Shown piece by piece: positions 1 through 8,044 of a stretch of DNA of 47,218 nucleotides. The position numbers were made by a program, and so were the translations under genes. Source of the stretch: Parapedobacter tibetensis (GTDB lineage Bacteria > Bacteroidota > Bacteroidia > Sphingobacteriales > Sphingobacteriaceae). The notes beneath the pieces are model-generated. The model saw only the letters and a program-made list of their open reading frames with translations. It was not told where the DNA came from and ran no database searches. The stretch covers positions 169,096 to 216,313 of the forward strand of contig NZ_JAMXBE010000010.1 of the NCBI RefSeq assembly GCF_024704835.1. The letters run 5' to 3'. The number at the start of each line of letters is the position of its first letter. Position 1 is the first letter of the stretch.

Positions 1-37
1 CTATTTGCGAATGGCGAACAGCGAATCTGCGTATAAA

Positions 38-700
38 TTATAAAAGTTTACAATAGATGTTTTGTGCTACTTTGTCCGAAATGTTGATTTTAGTGCCATC
101 TACTTCCAATGCCATGGAATGGTCAAACGCATATTTCTGAAGTACTTTTGTTTGACTATGGATACCGATGCCCATTTGGCTCACGTATTGCAAGAATGAC
201 GGGCTATTATCTTTCACGGCGATGATGGTATAGTGCTTACCTTCACTGGCCTCGGCCAATGTGAGGCGCGCTTCATTGATATAGTCTCCATCAGCGGTTG
301 GGATAGCATCGCCATGTGGGTCAAACTGCGGGTAACCCAGGAATTTGTCGAGCTGTTCCACCAATTTTTCGGATTTGATATGCTCCAGCTGTTCGGCAAT
401 ATCATGCACTTCGTCCCAGCTGAATCCCAACTTGTCAAACAGGAACGTTTCCCAAAGCCGGTGCTTGCGGACGATAGCAATGGCTAGGTCGCGCCCCGTA
501 TCTGTAAGCGATATCTTCCCGTATTTTTCGTAGTTGACGAGCTGTTTTTCCTTTAGCTTCTTAAGCATGTCGGTAGCCGTAGCCGGACGCACATTGAGTT
601 TGCCCGCCAATTGGTTGGTGCCCGCTTCACCAGCACTGTCCTGTTCGACAGTGATACGGAGTAAGGCTTTCAAGTAATTTTCCTCGGTATCGGATAACAT
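38..700 (-). CDS. DtxR/MntR-family metal-dependent transcriptional repressor
   Basis: Predicted cytoplasmic metal-sensing repressor of about 220 residues, full length for the DtxR/IdeR/MntR family. The N-terminal 60 residues form a winged helix (start MLSDTEENYLKALLRI, then NQLAGKLNVRPATATDMLKKL as recognition region). A helical metal-binding and dimerisation segment follows (HRLWETFLFDKLGF, then EVHDIAEQLEHI with conserved His and Glu). The last 75 residues look like the SH3-like FeoA domain. The frame is open upstream to 766, but the family start is the ATG at 700, and two TAnnTTTG-like elements on this strand (713-706 and 771-764) would place transcription starts downstream of 766. In this phylum such proteins regulate iron or manganese uptake; the metal cannot be told here. 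It is divergent from the GNAT gene. Confidence 0.9.
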   Translation of the reverse strand: MLSDTEENYLKALLRITVEQDSAGEAGTNQLAGKLNVRPATATDMLKKLKEKQLVNYEKYGKISLTDTGRDLAIAIVRKHRLWETFLFDKLGFSWDEVHDIAEQLEHIKSEKLVEQLDKFLGYPQFDPHGDAIPTADGDYINEARLTLAEASEGKHYTIIAVKDNSPSFLQYVSQMGIGIHSQTKVLQKYAFDHSMALEVDGTKINISDKVAQNIYCKLL

Positions 701-705
701 AAGGG

Positions 706-713
706 CAAAGGTA
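706..713 (-). promoter_or_regulatory. Candidate -7 element for the DtxR gene
   Basis: The minus strand reads TACCTTTG here, matching the Bacteroidota -7 consensus TAnnTTTG. It ends only six bases before the ATG at 700, so a transcript from it would be nearly leaderless. A second match (TATTTTTG) lies at 771-764. No clear -33 TTTG partner was found for either. Confidence 0.35.
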
Positions 714-835
714 GGTAAATTGTCAGGAATAGCGCTGCGTTCAATAGCTTGAAAAACGATTGGCAAAAATATTTCTTGTTTGTCCGAAAATATAATATCT
801 TACAAATCTTATCGATGCGGCGTATTGGTTACCTT

Positions 836-1300
836 ATGACAATCAGACCATACCATAAAAATGACTGGAGCGTTATACTCGACATTTTCAGTAGGGCCAA
901 ACCGGATGAATTTGCCGGATCTATCCACCAAAAGGACATTATTCCTTTGGATAAAGATGATGGACTCCTGAATTTGTTTGAAAACAGCCACTTGTATGTT
1001 GCTGTCGATGAGAACGGGGTTTTGGGCTTCATCGGATATCAGCGAGATCTGATTTCATTTCTATTTATTGATCCGAATTTCTACAGGCATGGAATTGCGA
1101 CAAGATTATTGGAATTTGTCCTTTCCATTATCGGCGATCGTGCGTGGTTGCTTGTGGTGAAAACAAATTCACCAGCTTTTGCCTTGTATGTAAAACATGG
1201 ATTCAGAGTCGCTGAGGAATTTGAAGGGAAGTATAACGAGCGGATTAACGTTGCTGTATTGAGAATGGCAATAAAGCCTGAATTAAAATCGTGGATATAA
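836..1300 (+). CDS. GNAT-family N-acetyltransferase
   Basis: Small cytoplasmic acetyltransferase of 154 residues of the GCN5-related (GNAT) fold. It begins MTIRPYHKNDW, a typical GNAT first strand, and has the acetyl-CoA binding motif in FIDPNFYRHGIATRLLEF, matching the family Q/R-x-x-G-x-G/A pattern. The late segment FALYVKHGFRV is the usual strand and helix with a Tyr near the catalytic site. The frame stays open upstream to 749, but the added residues do not look like a GNAT start, so the ATG at 836 is chosen. Its substrate cannot be inferred. It converges on sucD. Confidence 0.88.
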   Translation: MTIRPYHKNDWSVILDIFSRAKPDEFAGSIHQKDIIPLDKDDGLLNLFENSHLYVAVDENGVLGFIGYQRDLISFLFIDPNFYRHGIATRLLEFVLSIIGDRAWLLVVKTNSPAFALYVKHGFRVAEEFEGKYNERINVAVLRMAIKPELKSWI

Positions 1301-1368
1301 AATACGGTTATGTAAAGGGCACTGAATTATACATCCAGCGCCCCACTATATCACGATAAAATTAGCTA

Positions 1369-2247
1369 CTAGGCACGTACACCCAATTCCTCAGCCATGG
1401 CCTTGCCGATTTCGGCGGGCGACTCCACTACGCATATTCCGCATTCACGCATGATTTTCATCTTGGCGGCAGCGGTGTCATCCGCACCACCCACGATAGC
1501 TCCCGCGTGGCCCATGCGGCGTCCCGGAGGCGCTGTTTGCCCGGCAATGAACCCCACTACAGGTTTGGTGCCATATTCCTTGATCCAATGTGCGGCTTCG
1601 GCTTCCATGCCACCGCCGATTTCACCGATAACGATGATACCTTCGGTTTCGGGGTCATTCATCAATAGTTCTACGGCCTCCTTGGTGGTGGTGCCGATGA
1701 TGGGATCACCACCGATACCGATGGCCGTGGTAATGCCCAATCCGGCTTTCACCGTTTGGTCCACCGCCTCATAGGTAAGGGTGCCTGATTTGGATACGAT
1801 GCCCACGTTGCCTTTCTTGAAAATGAAACCGGGCATGATGCCGATTTTCGTTTCATCGGCGGTGATGATACCGGGGCAGTTTGGCCCGATCAGCGTTGAG
1901 CGCTTATCACTCAGGTATGATTTTACCTGGATCATATCTTTGGTAGGGATACCTTCGGTAATGCACACAATCACCCCGATGCCGGAGGCAGCAGCTTCCA
2001 TGATGGCATCTGCGGCAAATGCCGGAGGAACGAAAATGATGGAGACATTGGCCCCGGTTTTATCCACAGCTTCTTGCACCGTGTTGAACACAGGCCGTTC
2101 CAAATGTGTTTGGCCACCCTTGCCGGGTGTTACGCCGCCCACCAAATTGGTGCCGTATTCAATCATTTGCGAAGCATGGTAAGTGCCTTCGTTGCCTGTA
2201 AAGCCCTGTACGATGACTTTTGAATCCTTATTTACTAATACGCTCAT
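1369..2247 (-). CDS. sucD: Succinate-CoA ligase (ADP-forming) alpha subunit
   Basis: Alpha subunit of succinyl-CoA synthetase, which interconverts succinyl-CoA and succinate with substrate-level phosphorylation in the TCA cycle. Its 292 residues are full length. The N-terminal CoA-binding Rossmann domain shows [20 protein letters not shown] and GVTPGKGG. The ligase domain holds the phosphorylated histidine in [13 protein letters not shown] (about His247). Other family blocks are [14 protein letters not shown] and [11 protein letters not shown]. The beta subunit gene sucC is not in the window, as is common in this phylum, where the two genes are often apart. It has a well-formed promoter just upstream. 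Confidence 0.97.
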   Translation of the reverse strand: MSVLVNKDSKVIVQGFTGNEGTYHASQMIEYGTNLVGGVTPGKGGQTHLERPVFNTVQEAVDKTGANVSIIFVPPAFAADAIMEAAASGIGVIVCITEGIPTKDMIQVKSYLSDKRSTLIGPNCPGIITADETKIGIMPGFIFKKGNVGIVSKSGTLTYEAVDQTVKAGLGITTAIGIGGDPIIGTTTKEAVELLMNDPETEGIIVIGEIGGGMEAEAAHWIKEYGTKPVVGFIAGQTAPPGRRMGHAGAIVGGADDTAAAKMKIMRECGICVVESPAEIGKAMAEELGVRA

Positions 2248-2266
2248 TGTTCTGTTTTTTGCACCG

Positions 2267-2298
2267 CAAACTTAGCTAAAATTGCTTTTTTTCCCAAA
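2267..2298 (-). promoter_or_regulatory. sucD promoter (-33/-7, Bacteroidota type)
   Basis: On the minus strand TTTG (2298-2295) is followed after 20 bases by TAAGTTTG (2274-2267). This matches the Bacteroidota sigma-ABfr promoter pattern TTTG then TAnnTTTG with 19-21 bases between. It would start transcription shortly before the sucD ATG at 2247. Confidence 0.6.
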
Positions 2299-2440
2299 TG
2301 TTAATTTGCATAGGGTTCAAGTTGGCTTCACCGGTATAAGCACGTTCATGGAAACGGTATTATAAAAGCAATTTAGCGGTTTTTTGAGATGAGATGTGGA
2401 AATGTTTGGAAGAGATAATGTGGTATTTATTGCGAATCTC

Positions 2441-2977
2441 TCATTGGAGGTGGAGTTTGTGGTAGCAATCCCATAATACAATGCCGATGGATACCGCAAT
2501 ATTAAGGGAGTGCTTGGTACCCGATTGCGGGATTTCAATGCAGGAATCGACGGCAAGCATCACCTCATCCGATACGCCATGAACCTCATTGCCGAATACC
2601 AAGGCATATTTTTCCGGATATACCGGAGCGAATTGATGGAGGGGGATGCTGCCTTCGGCTTGTTCAATAGCGATGATATGGTAACCTTCTTCACGGAGTT
2701 GCTGGATGGCCTGCGCCGTTTCGGCTACATGGTTCCACTCCACAGATTGGGTGGCACCAAGGGCGGTTTTTTCAATCTCACGATGGGGTGGGGTGCCCGT
2801 AATGCCACACAGCGCAATCCGCTCCAATGCAAACGCATCAGCGGTGCGGAACGCCGAACCTACATTGTGCAGGCTACGGACATTATCGAGTACGAGTACG
2901 ACCGGAAGTTTGGCCTGTGCCTTGAATGCTTCGATGGATGGCCGCTGCAATTGGCCCATGGAGCGTTTTATATGCAT
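2441..2977 (-). CDS. SpoU/TrmH-family RNA 2'-O-methyltransferase
   Basis: SPOUT-class RNA ribose methyltransferase of 178 residues, cytoplasmic and SAM dependent. The three SpoU motifs are visible: LDNVRSLHNVGSAFRTADAF (motif 1, with the conserved Asn and Arg), YALVFGNEVHGVSDEVM (motif 2) and CIEIPQSGTKHSLNIAVS (motif 3). It is the short form without the extra N-terminal RNA-binding domain of RlmB. The position it modifies (tRNA or rRNA) cannot be told from sequence alone. A TATCTTTG -7-like element lies upstream at 3014-3007. The gene is divergent from rpsT. Confidence 0.92.
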   Translation of the reverse strand: MHIKRSMGQLQRPSIEAFKAQAKLPVVLVLDNVRSLHNVGSAFRTADAFALERIALCGITGTPPHREIEKTALGATQSVEWNHVAETAQAIQQLREEGYHIIAIEQAEGSIPLHQFAPVYPEKYALVFGNEVHGVSDEVMLAVDSCIEIPQSGTKHSLNIAVSIGIVLWDCYHKLHLQ

Positions 2978-3079
2978 ATGATTTGACTTTTATTGGCGAT
3001 ATGCCGCAAAGATAGGAAAGAAGTTGGGAAGCCCCAGACCTGTATTCTTTACTAGTATATGAAATTTTGAGATAATTGT

Positions 3080-3110
3080 TTTGAATATTGAAAATAAGAT
3101 GCTAAATTTG
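3080..3110 (+). promoter_or_regulatory. rpsT promoter (-33/-7, Bacteroidota type)
   Basis: TTTG at 3080-3083 and TAAATTTG at 3103-3110 are separated by 19 bases, an almost ideal Bacteroidota promoter. The predicted start gives a leader of roughly 35 bases before the rpsT ATG at 3151. Confidence 0.65.
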
Positions 3111-3150
3111 CAGTCCGAAAAACAAGGCAGGAATAAATTAGCTAGAATAA

Positions 3151-3405
3151 ATGGCAAATCATAAATCAGCACTTAAAAGAATCAGGTCAAACGCCACAAA
3201 GCGTCTCAGGAATCGCTATCAGGCAAAGACGACCCGTAATGCAATCAAGAAATTAAGGAACACCACTTCTGCGGAAGATGCGAAAACATTGTTACCGCGG
3301 GTGATTTCAATGCTTGACCGCTTGGCCAAGAAAAATGTTATCCACAAGAACAAAGCTTCCAACAACAAGTCGAAGTTGACGAAACTTGTGAATAGCTTGT
3401 CATAA
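3151..3405 (+). CDS. rpsT: 30S ribosomal protein S20
   Basis: Small-subunit ribosomal protein S20, which binds 16S rRNA early in assembly. At 84 residues it is normal length. It starts MANHKSALKRIRSNATKRLR, the hallmark S20 N-terminus, and the rest is Lys/Arg-rich helices (DRLAKKNVIHKNKASNNKSK). It stands alone, with its own promoter upstream and a strong intrinsic terminator directly downstream, as expected for a highly expressed single-gene unit. Confidence 0.98.
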   Translation: MANHKSALKRIRSNATKRLRNRYQAKTTRNAIKKLRNTTSAEDAKTLLPRVISMLDRLAKKNVIHKNKASNNKSKLTKLVNSLS

Positions 3406-3430
3406 TAGTACAGGTATAAAAAATATAGAG

Positions 3431-3461
3431 GCCGCTCTGGATATCCAGAGCGGCTTTTTTT
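3431..3461 (+). terminator. Intrinsic terminator of rpsT
   Basis: A perfect 10-bp GC-rich stem (GCCGCTCTGG / CCAGAGCGGC) with a 4-base ATAT loop is followed by a run of seven T on the plus strand. It lies 26 bases after the rpsT stop codon and before the convergent end of the DUF1080 gene. Confidence 0.93.
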
Positions 3462-3474
3462 AGTTGATGTGCGC

Positions 3475-4332
3475 TTAGCGTTTTTCCGATTTCAATCTTT
3501 CCAGCACCTGCTGGAGTTTGCCTTGGTCTTGCATGTACGGTTCCAGATCCAGCAATTCCACTTTCCTGAAGTCGATGGGATGGCTTTCGCTTTGGAGGGA
3601 AATATATCCGCTTTTCAGCAATTTCCCGTCTTCTTTTACGGCAGGGTCGTGGTTGGACACGCCTCCGCCACCAATCTGGGGTTTGTAATAGGTAATCACG
3701 GTATCCCCTTCGAGGATGTGGTGCACCACGGAATCTGCCAGTACGAGGAATTCGGCAGTAACCCATTGGTCGCCATGGTAGGTCTTGGAACTGGAATTAA
3801 TGCAATGGGGGGTGAATACTTCACCGTCGATTTCCATCACCACATTGGTGCCCGGTGTGCAGAGGTTGCTGGTCGTCCGCTCATTTGTACCATCTCCGCC
3901 AAGCAGTTGGCCTTCTATGGAGATGGGGAAATCCTGGTCTTTCAACATGGTTTTCGGATCCTGCCCATGGAGCATCGCGCCACTGTTGCGCCAAGCCCAA
4001 CCTTCGCCACCCGGTACTTGTTCGCCTGTAAAGCGGTATTCCACACGTAGGAGATAGGCCGAATAGGGGGTGTTATAATGGATATGGCCATATTGCTTAT
4101 CGAAATCCGTATACCCATCGTACCGTACTTTCATAAAGCCGTCTTCCACACGGAAGGTATTGGCATAGTTTTCACCCACTTCGTGTTTGGAGATTTTAAC
4201 GGTCCAATCGTTGATGTCCTTTCCATTGAAGAGCTGTATCCATTCCAAGGTATCATTTTTTTCATTAGCCGAGTTTGTGCATGCACTTGCGGCTGCAGCC
4301 AATGTCGCTGCGAGAATGAGGGATGTTTTCAT
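3475..4332 (-). CDS. Secreted DUF1080 (3-keto-disaccharide hydrolase-like) lipoprotein
   Basis: Exported protein of 285 residues. The N-terminus MKTSLILAATLAAAASACTN has a lipobox-like AASAC, so it is probably a periplasmic or outer-membrane lipoprotein. The body is one DUF1080 concanavalin-like domain: WIQLFNGKDINDWTVKI opens it, WRNSGAMLHGQDP and ISIEGQLLGG are mid-domain blocks, and GYISLQSESHPIDFRKVELL closes it. DUF1080 (PF06439) includes enzymes acting on 3-keto-glycosides and many uncharacterised sugar-related proteins. A short C-terminal helical tail rich in Gln and Lys follows. An AraC regulator gene lies upstream on the same strand, and a 14-base palindrome precedes the start codon, suggesting regulated expression. 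The substrate is unknown. Confidence 0.88.
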   Translation of the reverse strand: MKTSLILAATLAAAASACTNSANEKNDTLEWIQLFNGKDINDWTVKISKHEVGENYANTFRVEDGFMKVRYDGYTDFDKQYGHIHYNTPYSAYLLRVEYRFTGEQVPGGEGWAWRNSGAMLHGQDPKTMLKDQDFPISIEGQLLGGDGTNERTTSNLCTPGTNVVMEIDGEVFTPHCINSSSKTYHGDQWVTAEFLVLADSVVHHILEGDTVITYYKPQIGGGGVSNHDPAVKEDGKLLKSGYISLQSESHPIDFRKVELLDLEPYMQDQGKLQQVLERLKSEKR

Positions 4333-4349
4333 TAAGATATAATTATTCG

Positions 4350-4363
4350 TTCAACGCGTTGAA
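4350..4363. promoter_or_regulatory. Perfect 14-bp palindrome upstream of the DUF1080 gene
   Basis: TTCAACGCGTTGAA is a perfect inverted repeat with a central CGCG, ending 18 bases before the DUF1080 start codon at 4332. Its form resembles operators of LacI-family sugar repressors. No LacI gene is in the window, so the binding protein is unknown. Confidence 0.4.
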
Positions 4364-4423
4364 GATAATAATAAATTACTAAAGTCCTATAGGGTGTACG
4401 ACAAAATGCATCAATCTGTTAAA

Positions 4424-4480
4424 AGGGTTCACGCAGAGACCACAAAGGCGCTCCACTTTCTCGCGAAGGCCGCTAAGGAA
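4424..4480. repeat. Intergenic degenerate repeat of the 'CACGCAAAGGCGC' family
   Basis: The stretch between the AraC and DUF1080 genes carries the phrases GGTTCACGCAGAGACCACAAAGGCGC and TCTCGCGAAGGCCGCTAAGG in eroded form. The same wording appears in the inverted-repeat element at 29948-30047. It has no coding content and looks like a worn copy of a dispersed intergenic element. Confidence 0.45.
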
Positions 4481-4506
4481 TGGGATTGGTACACTTTGCC
4501 TTCCAT

Positions 4507-5319
4507 TTACTTATCCCAAACCCCTCGGTGTTTGACATATTCGCTGGGTCTCACCCCCACAATCTTGGTGAACGTATTGCTGAATGTGGGTAAACTGCTG
4601 TATCCTACTTTGGTGGCCACTTCGTTGATACTGAGTTTTTCATCCAGTAGCAATTTCAAGCCTTTGAGCATCCTCAAAATCGTGAAATACTGGATGAAGG
4701 ACATATTGAGTTCCTTTTGGAACAAGCGGGCTAGGGACCGTTCACTGATGCCGAAATGATCGGCCACATGCTTGACGCTAATGGTATTTGCGATGTGTTT
4801 ATCCAGGTATTTGACGATTTTCTTGAGTCGGGGATCATCCGGGTAAGGCAAAGCCAAGGGCAGGGCCCCTCTGCTCAGTTCGGGTAATAGCATCTTAAAT
4901 GCCTTGGCGATGCTATAGCGACTCTCTTCATCACGCTGGATGTTGCCGTTCCACCGGTTGGTAAACATCATCAATTCCATCAGCAAGTCATCCACCGGGT
5001 ATATTCCTGTCCGGAAGAAAAACGCATCGTCACATGCGTATACCGGAAAATACAGGTTGCGCATGATTACCTCTGGTGAGCTGGGATGGATACTATGCCG
5101 TACCCCCGCGGGAATCCAAATGTAATGCCTTGCGGGCAGGAAATAAGATTGTTCTGGTGTATTGAGGTAGACGACCCCGCCTTCGGTGTAGAGGAATTGG
5201 CCTTTTTTGTGTTCGTGTTCAGGGATGAGTTTTTCCCCCATCATGGCATGGTGGCAATAGATGGTGTCCGGGTATCGGTCCACCTCGGTGAGGTAATACC
5301 TATTTACATATTTTTCCAT
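4507..5319 (-). CDS. AraC-family transcriptional regulator with cupin sensor domain
   Basis: Cytoplasmic regulator of 270 residues. The N-terminal half is a cupin-like AraC ligand-binding domain (GEKLIPEHEHKKGQFLYTEG, then YIWIPAGVRHSI). The C-terminal 100 residues hold two helix-turn-helix units: ISVKHVADHFGISERSLARL and LSINEVATKVGYSSLPTFSN, ending with the family tail VGVRPSEYVKH. Such proteins usually respond to a sugar or small metabolite. Its likely targets are its own gene, which has paired direct repeats upstream at 5464-5503, or the DUF1080 gene downstream. The inducer is not recognisable. Confidence 0.92.
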   Translation of the reverse strand: MEKYVNRYYLTEVDRYPDTIYCHHAMMGEKLIPEHEHKKGQFLYTEGGVVYLNTPEQSYFLPARHYIWIPAGVRHSIHPSSPEVIMRNLYFPVYACDDAFFFRTGIYPVDDLLMELMMFTNRWNGNIQRDEESRYSIAKAFKMLLPELSRGALPLALPYPDDPRLKKIVKYLDKHIANTISVKHVADHFGISERSLARLFQKELNMSFIQYFTILRMLKGLKLLLDEKLSINEVATKVGYSSLPTFSNTFTKIVGVRPSEYVKHRGVWDK

Positions 5320-5463
5320 TTAACGAGCTAATTCCAGCTGTTCAGTGCCACTTGATTGCGGTTCAATGGGCGAAAATAATCAGAAAATATGATTCTTTGT
5401 CTAAATTGGATAAATTTATGACGTAAGGTGATAAGCAGTAAAAGAATGTTTTTCCCTACTAAA

Positions 5464-5503
5464 ACCGTTTGAAAATGCTTAACTACCGTTTGGAAAAAGC
5501 TTA
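5464..5503. promoter_or_regulatory. Paired direct repeats with 21-bp period, candidate AraC operator
   Basis: Two near-identical half-sites, ACCGTTTGAAAATGCTTA (5464-5481) and ACCGTTTGGAAAAAGCTTA (5485-5503), begin 21 bases apart, two helical turns. AraC-family proteins commonly bind direct repeats at this spacing. They sit about 145 bases upstream of the AraC gene start at 5319. Confidence 0.45.
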
Positions 5504-5535
5504 GCATCGTACATCCATAACCATACGCCGTGGCG

Positions 5536-7938
5536 TTAAAACAAACCATACCTCCGCTTCCGCAGATACTGCTGCATCACGCCGCACAATATGAGCAGGA
5601 TGAGAGGAAGGGCTACATTTAATAACTGCCAATAAAGCGATTCATCCTTGACCTTCACTTGGTTCAGCAAGCGGAGTTTCACCTCTTTGGCCCGCAGTTC
5701 AATGATGCCCGCATCATCGGTGAGGTAATCCATGGCATTCAGCAGGAACGATTTATTGCCATATTGTTGTTCGGTATACCGATCCCAACCTAGTGGATAA
5801 GGCGAGCCGTCCGTGGGATTTACCTGCCCTTTGAATACATCGCCGTCGGCAATAGCCAGCATCTTGGCGGGTTTGCCTTGCTCGGGCACTTGATCCGAAA
5901 GGGTTATCCCCGCAGGTATCGGACGATTGGCAAATACGGAGGGGAATTTGCCCGCTAATATTACTGCCACAGGGTATGGCTGGTTTTTGAATTCGGCCGG
6001 ATTGGGCTCTTCTTCCACCAATTGTAAGGAAATGGTGGCGGGGATGTTGCGCAATCGGGAAAAAGGTGATGATTGAAGAATGATTTCCTTGGCTACGCCC
6101 GGAACAGCTACCGTATCGAGTGTGCCGGCAAATTCACTACGTATGCCATCAAGGTTTTTCAAGATGGGGTGATTGGTAGTAGGCACAAAGATGGGGTAAA
6201 AAAGCCATGGTGCCAGTTCAATTTGCGCTTGTCCGCCCATATGGCCCATGGTCAATGGGATTTGCGCGCAATTCATGTCGGCAATAAGGTTATAATTGAA
6301 GCGCAAGCCATAGGTAAATAACAAGTCATCGAGGTTGAGCGACCTGGCGACCACGGTTTGGTCACCGGTGGTGCGCAGACTATCCAACTCGGCATCCGAT
6401 TGGTCGATAGCCCACAACATGCTACCCCCATTCATCACGAAATGGTTGATTTTATATTTTTCCGTTTCGGTGAAGGGGCGAGTCGGCTTGGCTACGATAA
6501 GCACTTTCAGTTGGTCCAATCCTTCAACCGTAATGCTGTTCAGATCCACAAACCCCACCTGATATCCATTCATCAAACTTTGGATGGCATCATGGAGTTG
6601 CAAATTGTTCAATTCGCCATGCCCTTCGGTAAACCCGACCAAGGGTTTGCCGCCCGATGCCACCTTGCGGAGCGCGGATACGAACGCATATTCCAAGTTC
6701 TGCACGGAATTGTTCAATGCCTGTTCATGAGAGGCTCCCGTGCGGTTTTGGAGGAGGGCTACCGGTATCTCCTCCTTGCCATAGGTGATGAGGGCTCCGG
6801 GGAAAACAAGCTGCTGGGTAAATCCGGTTTCCGTACGCACATTTAAGTTGGTAGGAGAAATGCCCCTATCGGCAAGCGCTTCCATATTTTGCTGCCGCTG
6901 CTCTGCATTGCCATCCATCGGGTTTATGAATGAGTAGGTTAACTTGCCACCCGAATAGGCTTTCAGGTCGCTCAATAAGTCGACAGTGGCCTTCCGTAGC
7001 CGGGTAAAGCCCGCTGGTAGCTTGCCCTCGAGGAATACAGTGACATGAACGCCTTGGGGGAGATTGCCCACGGTTTGCCTGGAAATGGGGGAGAAGGTAA
7101 ATCGCTTTTCGGCGGTAAAATCGACACGGCCAAAATAGATGGAAGCAAAGATATTGGCAACCAAGATACCAGCCACCACCATCAGCCAGCGTACCAGCGT
7201 TTTCTTCCAAGGGTTCCGATTTTTGGTCAATAAGACATAAGAACTCCAGAGAAAGCACGCCGCGAGACTGAGGAAATAGATAAGATCTCGGCTATCCATC
7301 ACTCCCCGGCTGATGGCTTCGTAGTGGGATTGAATACCCAAAGAGGAGACGGTATATTCGTAAGCGGAAAGAAGTGGCAATCCACTGAGGGCATCAAAGG
7401 CATAAAAAAATAAAAAACATAAAAAGACAGCGAGCAAAAACGCCACGATGGAGTTGTTGCTTAAAACCGATGCGAAAACCCCGATGGCGGTGAACGTGGC
7501 TCCCAAGAGTAAAAGACCGATGTAGGAACCGATAACGGCTCCTGTATCTATGTTGCCAACGGGCATGGCTAACTGGTATACAGTGTAATAATAGATCAAG
7601 GTGGGTGCGAGGGCCAGCACCACAATGCTGAAGCTGCCCAAGTACTTTCCAAAGAGCAAATCCCACATCCGGATAGGGCGGGTAAGCAACAGTTCCCAAG
7701 TACCTTCGGCTTTTTCGCCGGCGATGCTACGCATTGCAATGGCCGGTATCAAGAACATGAATAAGTAGGGGCTTAGCTGGAAGAAACTTTCCAGGGAAGC
7801 ATAGCCATGGGTAGGGATGCTCGTATCTGGGAATACCCACAGTAATAAACCGGAGACCAACAGGAACAGGCCAACGGCTAGATATCCGGTCAGCGAGTTG
7901 AAATAAGCGGCAATTTCTCTTTTATAGATGCTTAGCAA
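5536..7938 (-). CDS. GldF-GldG fusion: ABC-2 permease joined to Gldg-family auxiliary protein
   Basis: About 800 residues, inner membrane. Numbering from the chosen start, residues 1-230 are an ABC-2 type permease of the GldF type with six predicted helices (opening IYKREIAAYFNSL; GEKAEGTWELLLTRP is the characteristic loop). A further helix pair near 230-280 leads to a large periplasmic GldG-like region (RFTFSPISRQTVGNLPQGV; VGFTEGHGELNNLQ), ending in a C-terminal anchor (LLNVALPLILLILCGVM) and a basic tail. In gliding Bacteroidota, GldF and GldG are separate proteins working with the ATPase GldA; here they form one chain. The frame is open to 7986, but that codon falls inside a terminator hairpin. 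The TTG at 7938 aligns with the Met of homologues (M-x-x-IYKRE), so it is preferred. The actual transported substrate of this complex is unknown. Confidence 0.85.
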   Translation of the reverse strand: MLSIYKREIAAYFNSLTGYLAVGLFLLVSGLLLWVFPDTSIPTHGYASLESFFQLSPYLFMFLIPAIAMRSIAGEKAEGTWELLLTRPIRMWDLLFGKYLGSFSIVVLALAPTLIYYYTVYQLAMPVGNIDTGAVIGSYIGLLLLGATFTAIGVFASVLSNNSIVAFLLAVFLCFLFFYAFDALSGLPLLSAYEYTVSSLGIQSHYEAISRGVMDSRDLIYFLSLAACFLWSSYVLLTKNRNPWKKTLVRWLMVVAGILVANIFASIYFGRVDFTAEKRFTFSPISRQTVGNLPQGVHVTVFLEGKLPAGFTRLRKATVDLLSDLKAYSGGKLTYSFINPMDGNAEQRQQNMEALADRGISPTNLNVRTETGFTQQLVFPGALITYGKEEIPVALLQNRTGASHEQALNNSVQNLEYAFVSALRKVASGGKPLVGFTEGHGELNNLQLHDAIQSLMNGYQVGFVDLNSITVEGLDQLKVLIVAKPTRPFTETEKYKINHFVMNGGSMLWAIDQSDAELDSLRTTGDQTVVARSLNLDDLLFTYGLRFNYNLIADMNCAQIPLTMGHMGGQAQIELAPWLFYPIFVPTTNHPILKNLDGIRSEFAGTLDTVAVPGVAKEIILQSSPFSRLRNIPATISLQLVEEEPNPAEFKNQPYPVAVILAGKFPSVFANRPIPAGITLSDQVPEQGKPAKMLAIADGDVFKGQVNPTDGSPYPLGWDRYTEQQYGNKSFLLNAMDYLTDDAGIIELRAKEVKLRLLNQVKVKDESLYWQLLNVALPLILLILCGVMQQYLRKRRYGLF

Positions 7939-7983
7939 ATTGTTTGGTGTTATGCGGCATCGAAAATAGGAAAATATAGGTTG

Positions 7984-8029
7984 CAAAGCAAAAAAGCACG
8001 GGCTAGTTAGCCCGTGCTTTTTTGCTTTG
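7984..8029 (-). terminator. Bidirectional-looking intrinsic terminator (perfect 21-bp stem)
   Basis: A perfect 21-bp inverted repeat with a 4-base loop. Its GC core (AGCACGGGCT / AGCCCGTGCT) is flanked by six A on one side and six T on the other, the layout of a terminator that works in either direction. It lies just after the stop of the outer-membrane protein gene at 8045 and just before the GldFG gene. Confidence 0.85.
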
Positions 8030-8044
8030 TTTTTTTGAATCAGC

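Noticed and set aside
1397-2182. Two plus-strand open frames of 125 and 133 codons opposite sucD
   Set aside because: They are the reverse reading of a strongly conserved gene; the translations are Met/Pro/Ser-rich and lack any domain pattern.
2317-2556. A possible 79-codon gene overlapping the 3' end of the SpoU methyltransferase gene
   Set aside because: It overlaps the conserved motif 3 of the methyltransferase in another frame and has no family resemblance.
3431-3461. The rpsT hairpin as terminator also for the convergent DUF1080 gene
   Set aside because: The T run is only on the plus-strand side; no matching A run flanks the other arm, so it is called for rpsT only.
6358-6846. A 162-codon plus-strand frame inside the GldFG gene
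   Set aside because: It runs opposite the conserved GldG region, with no promoter or recognisable domain.
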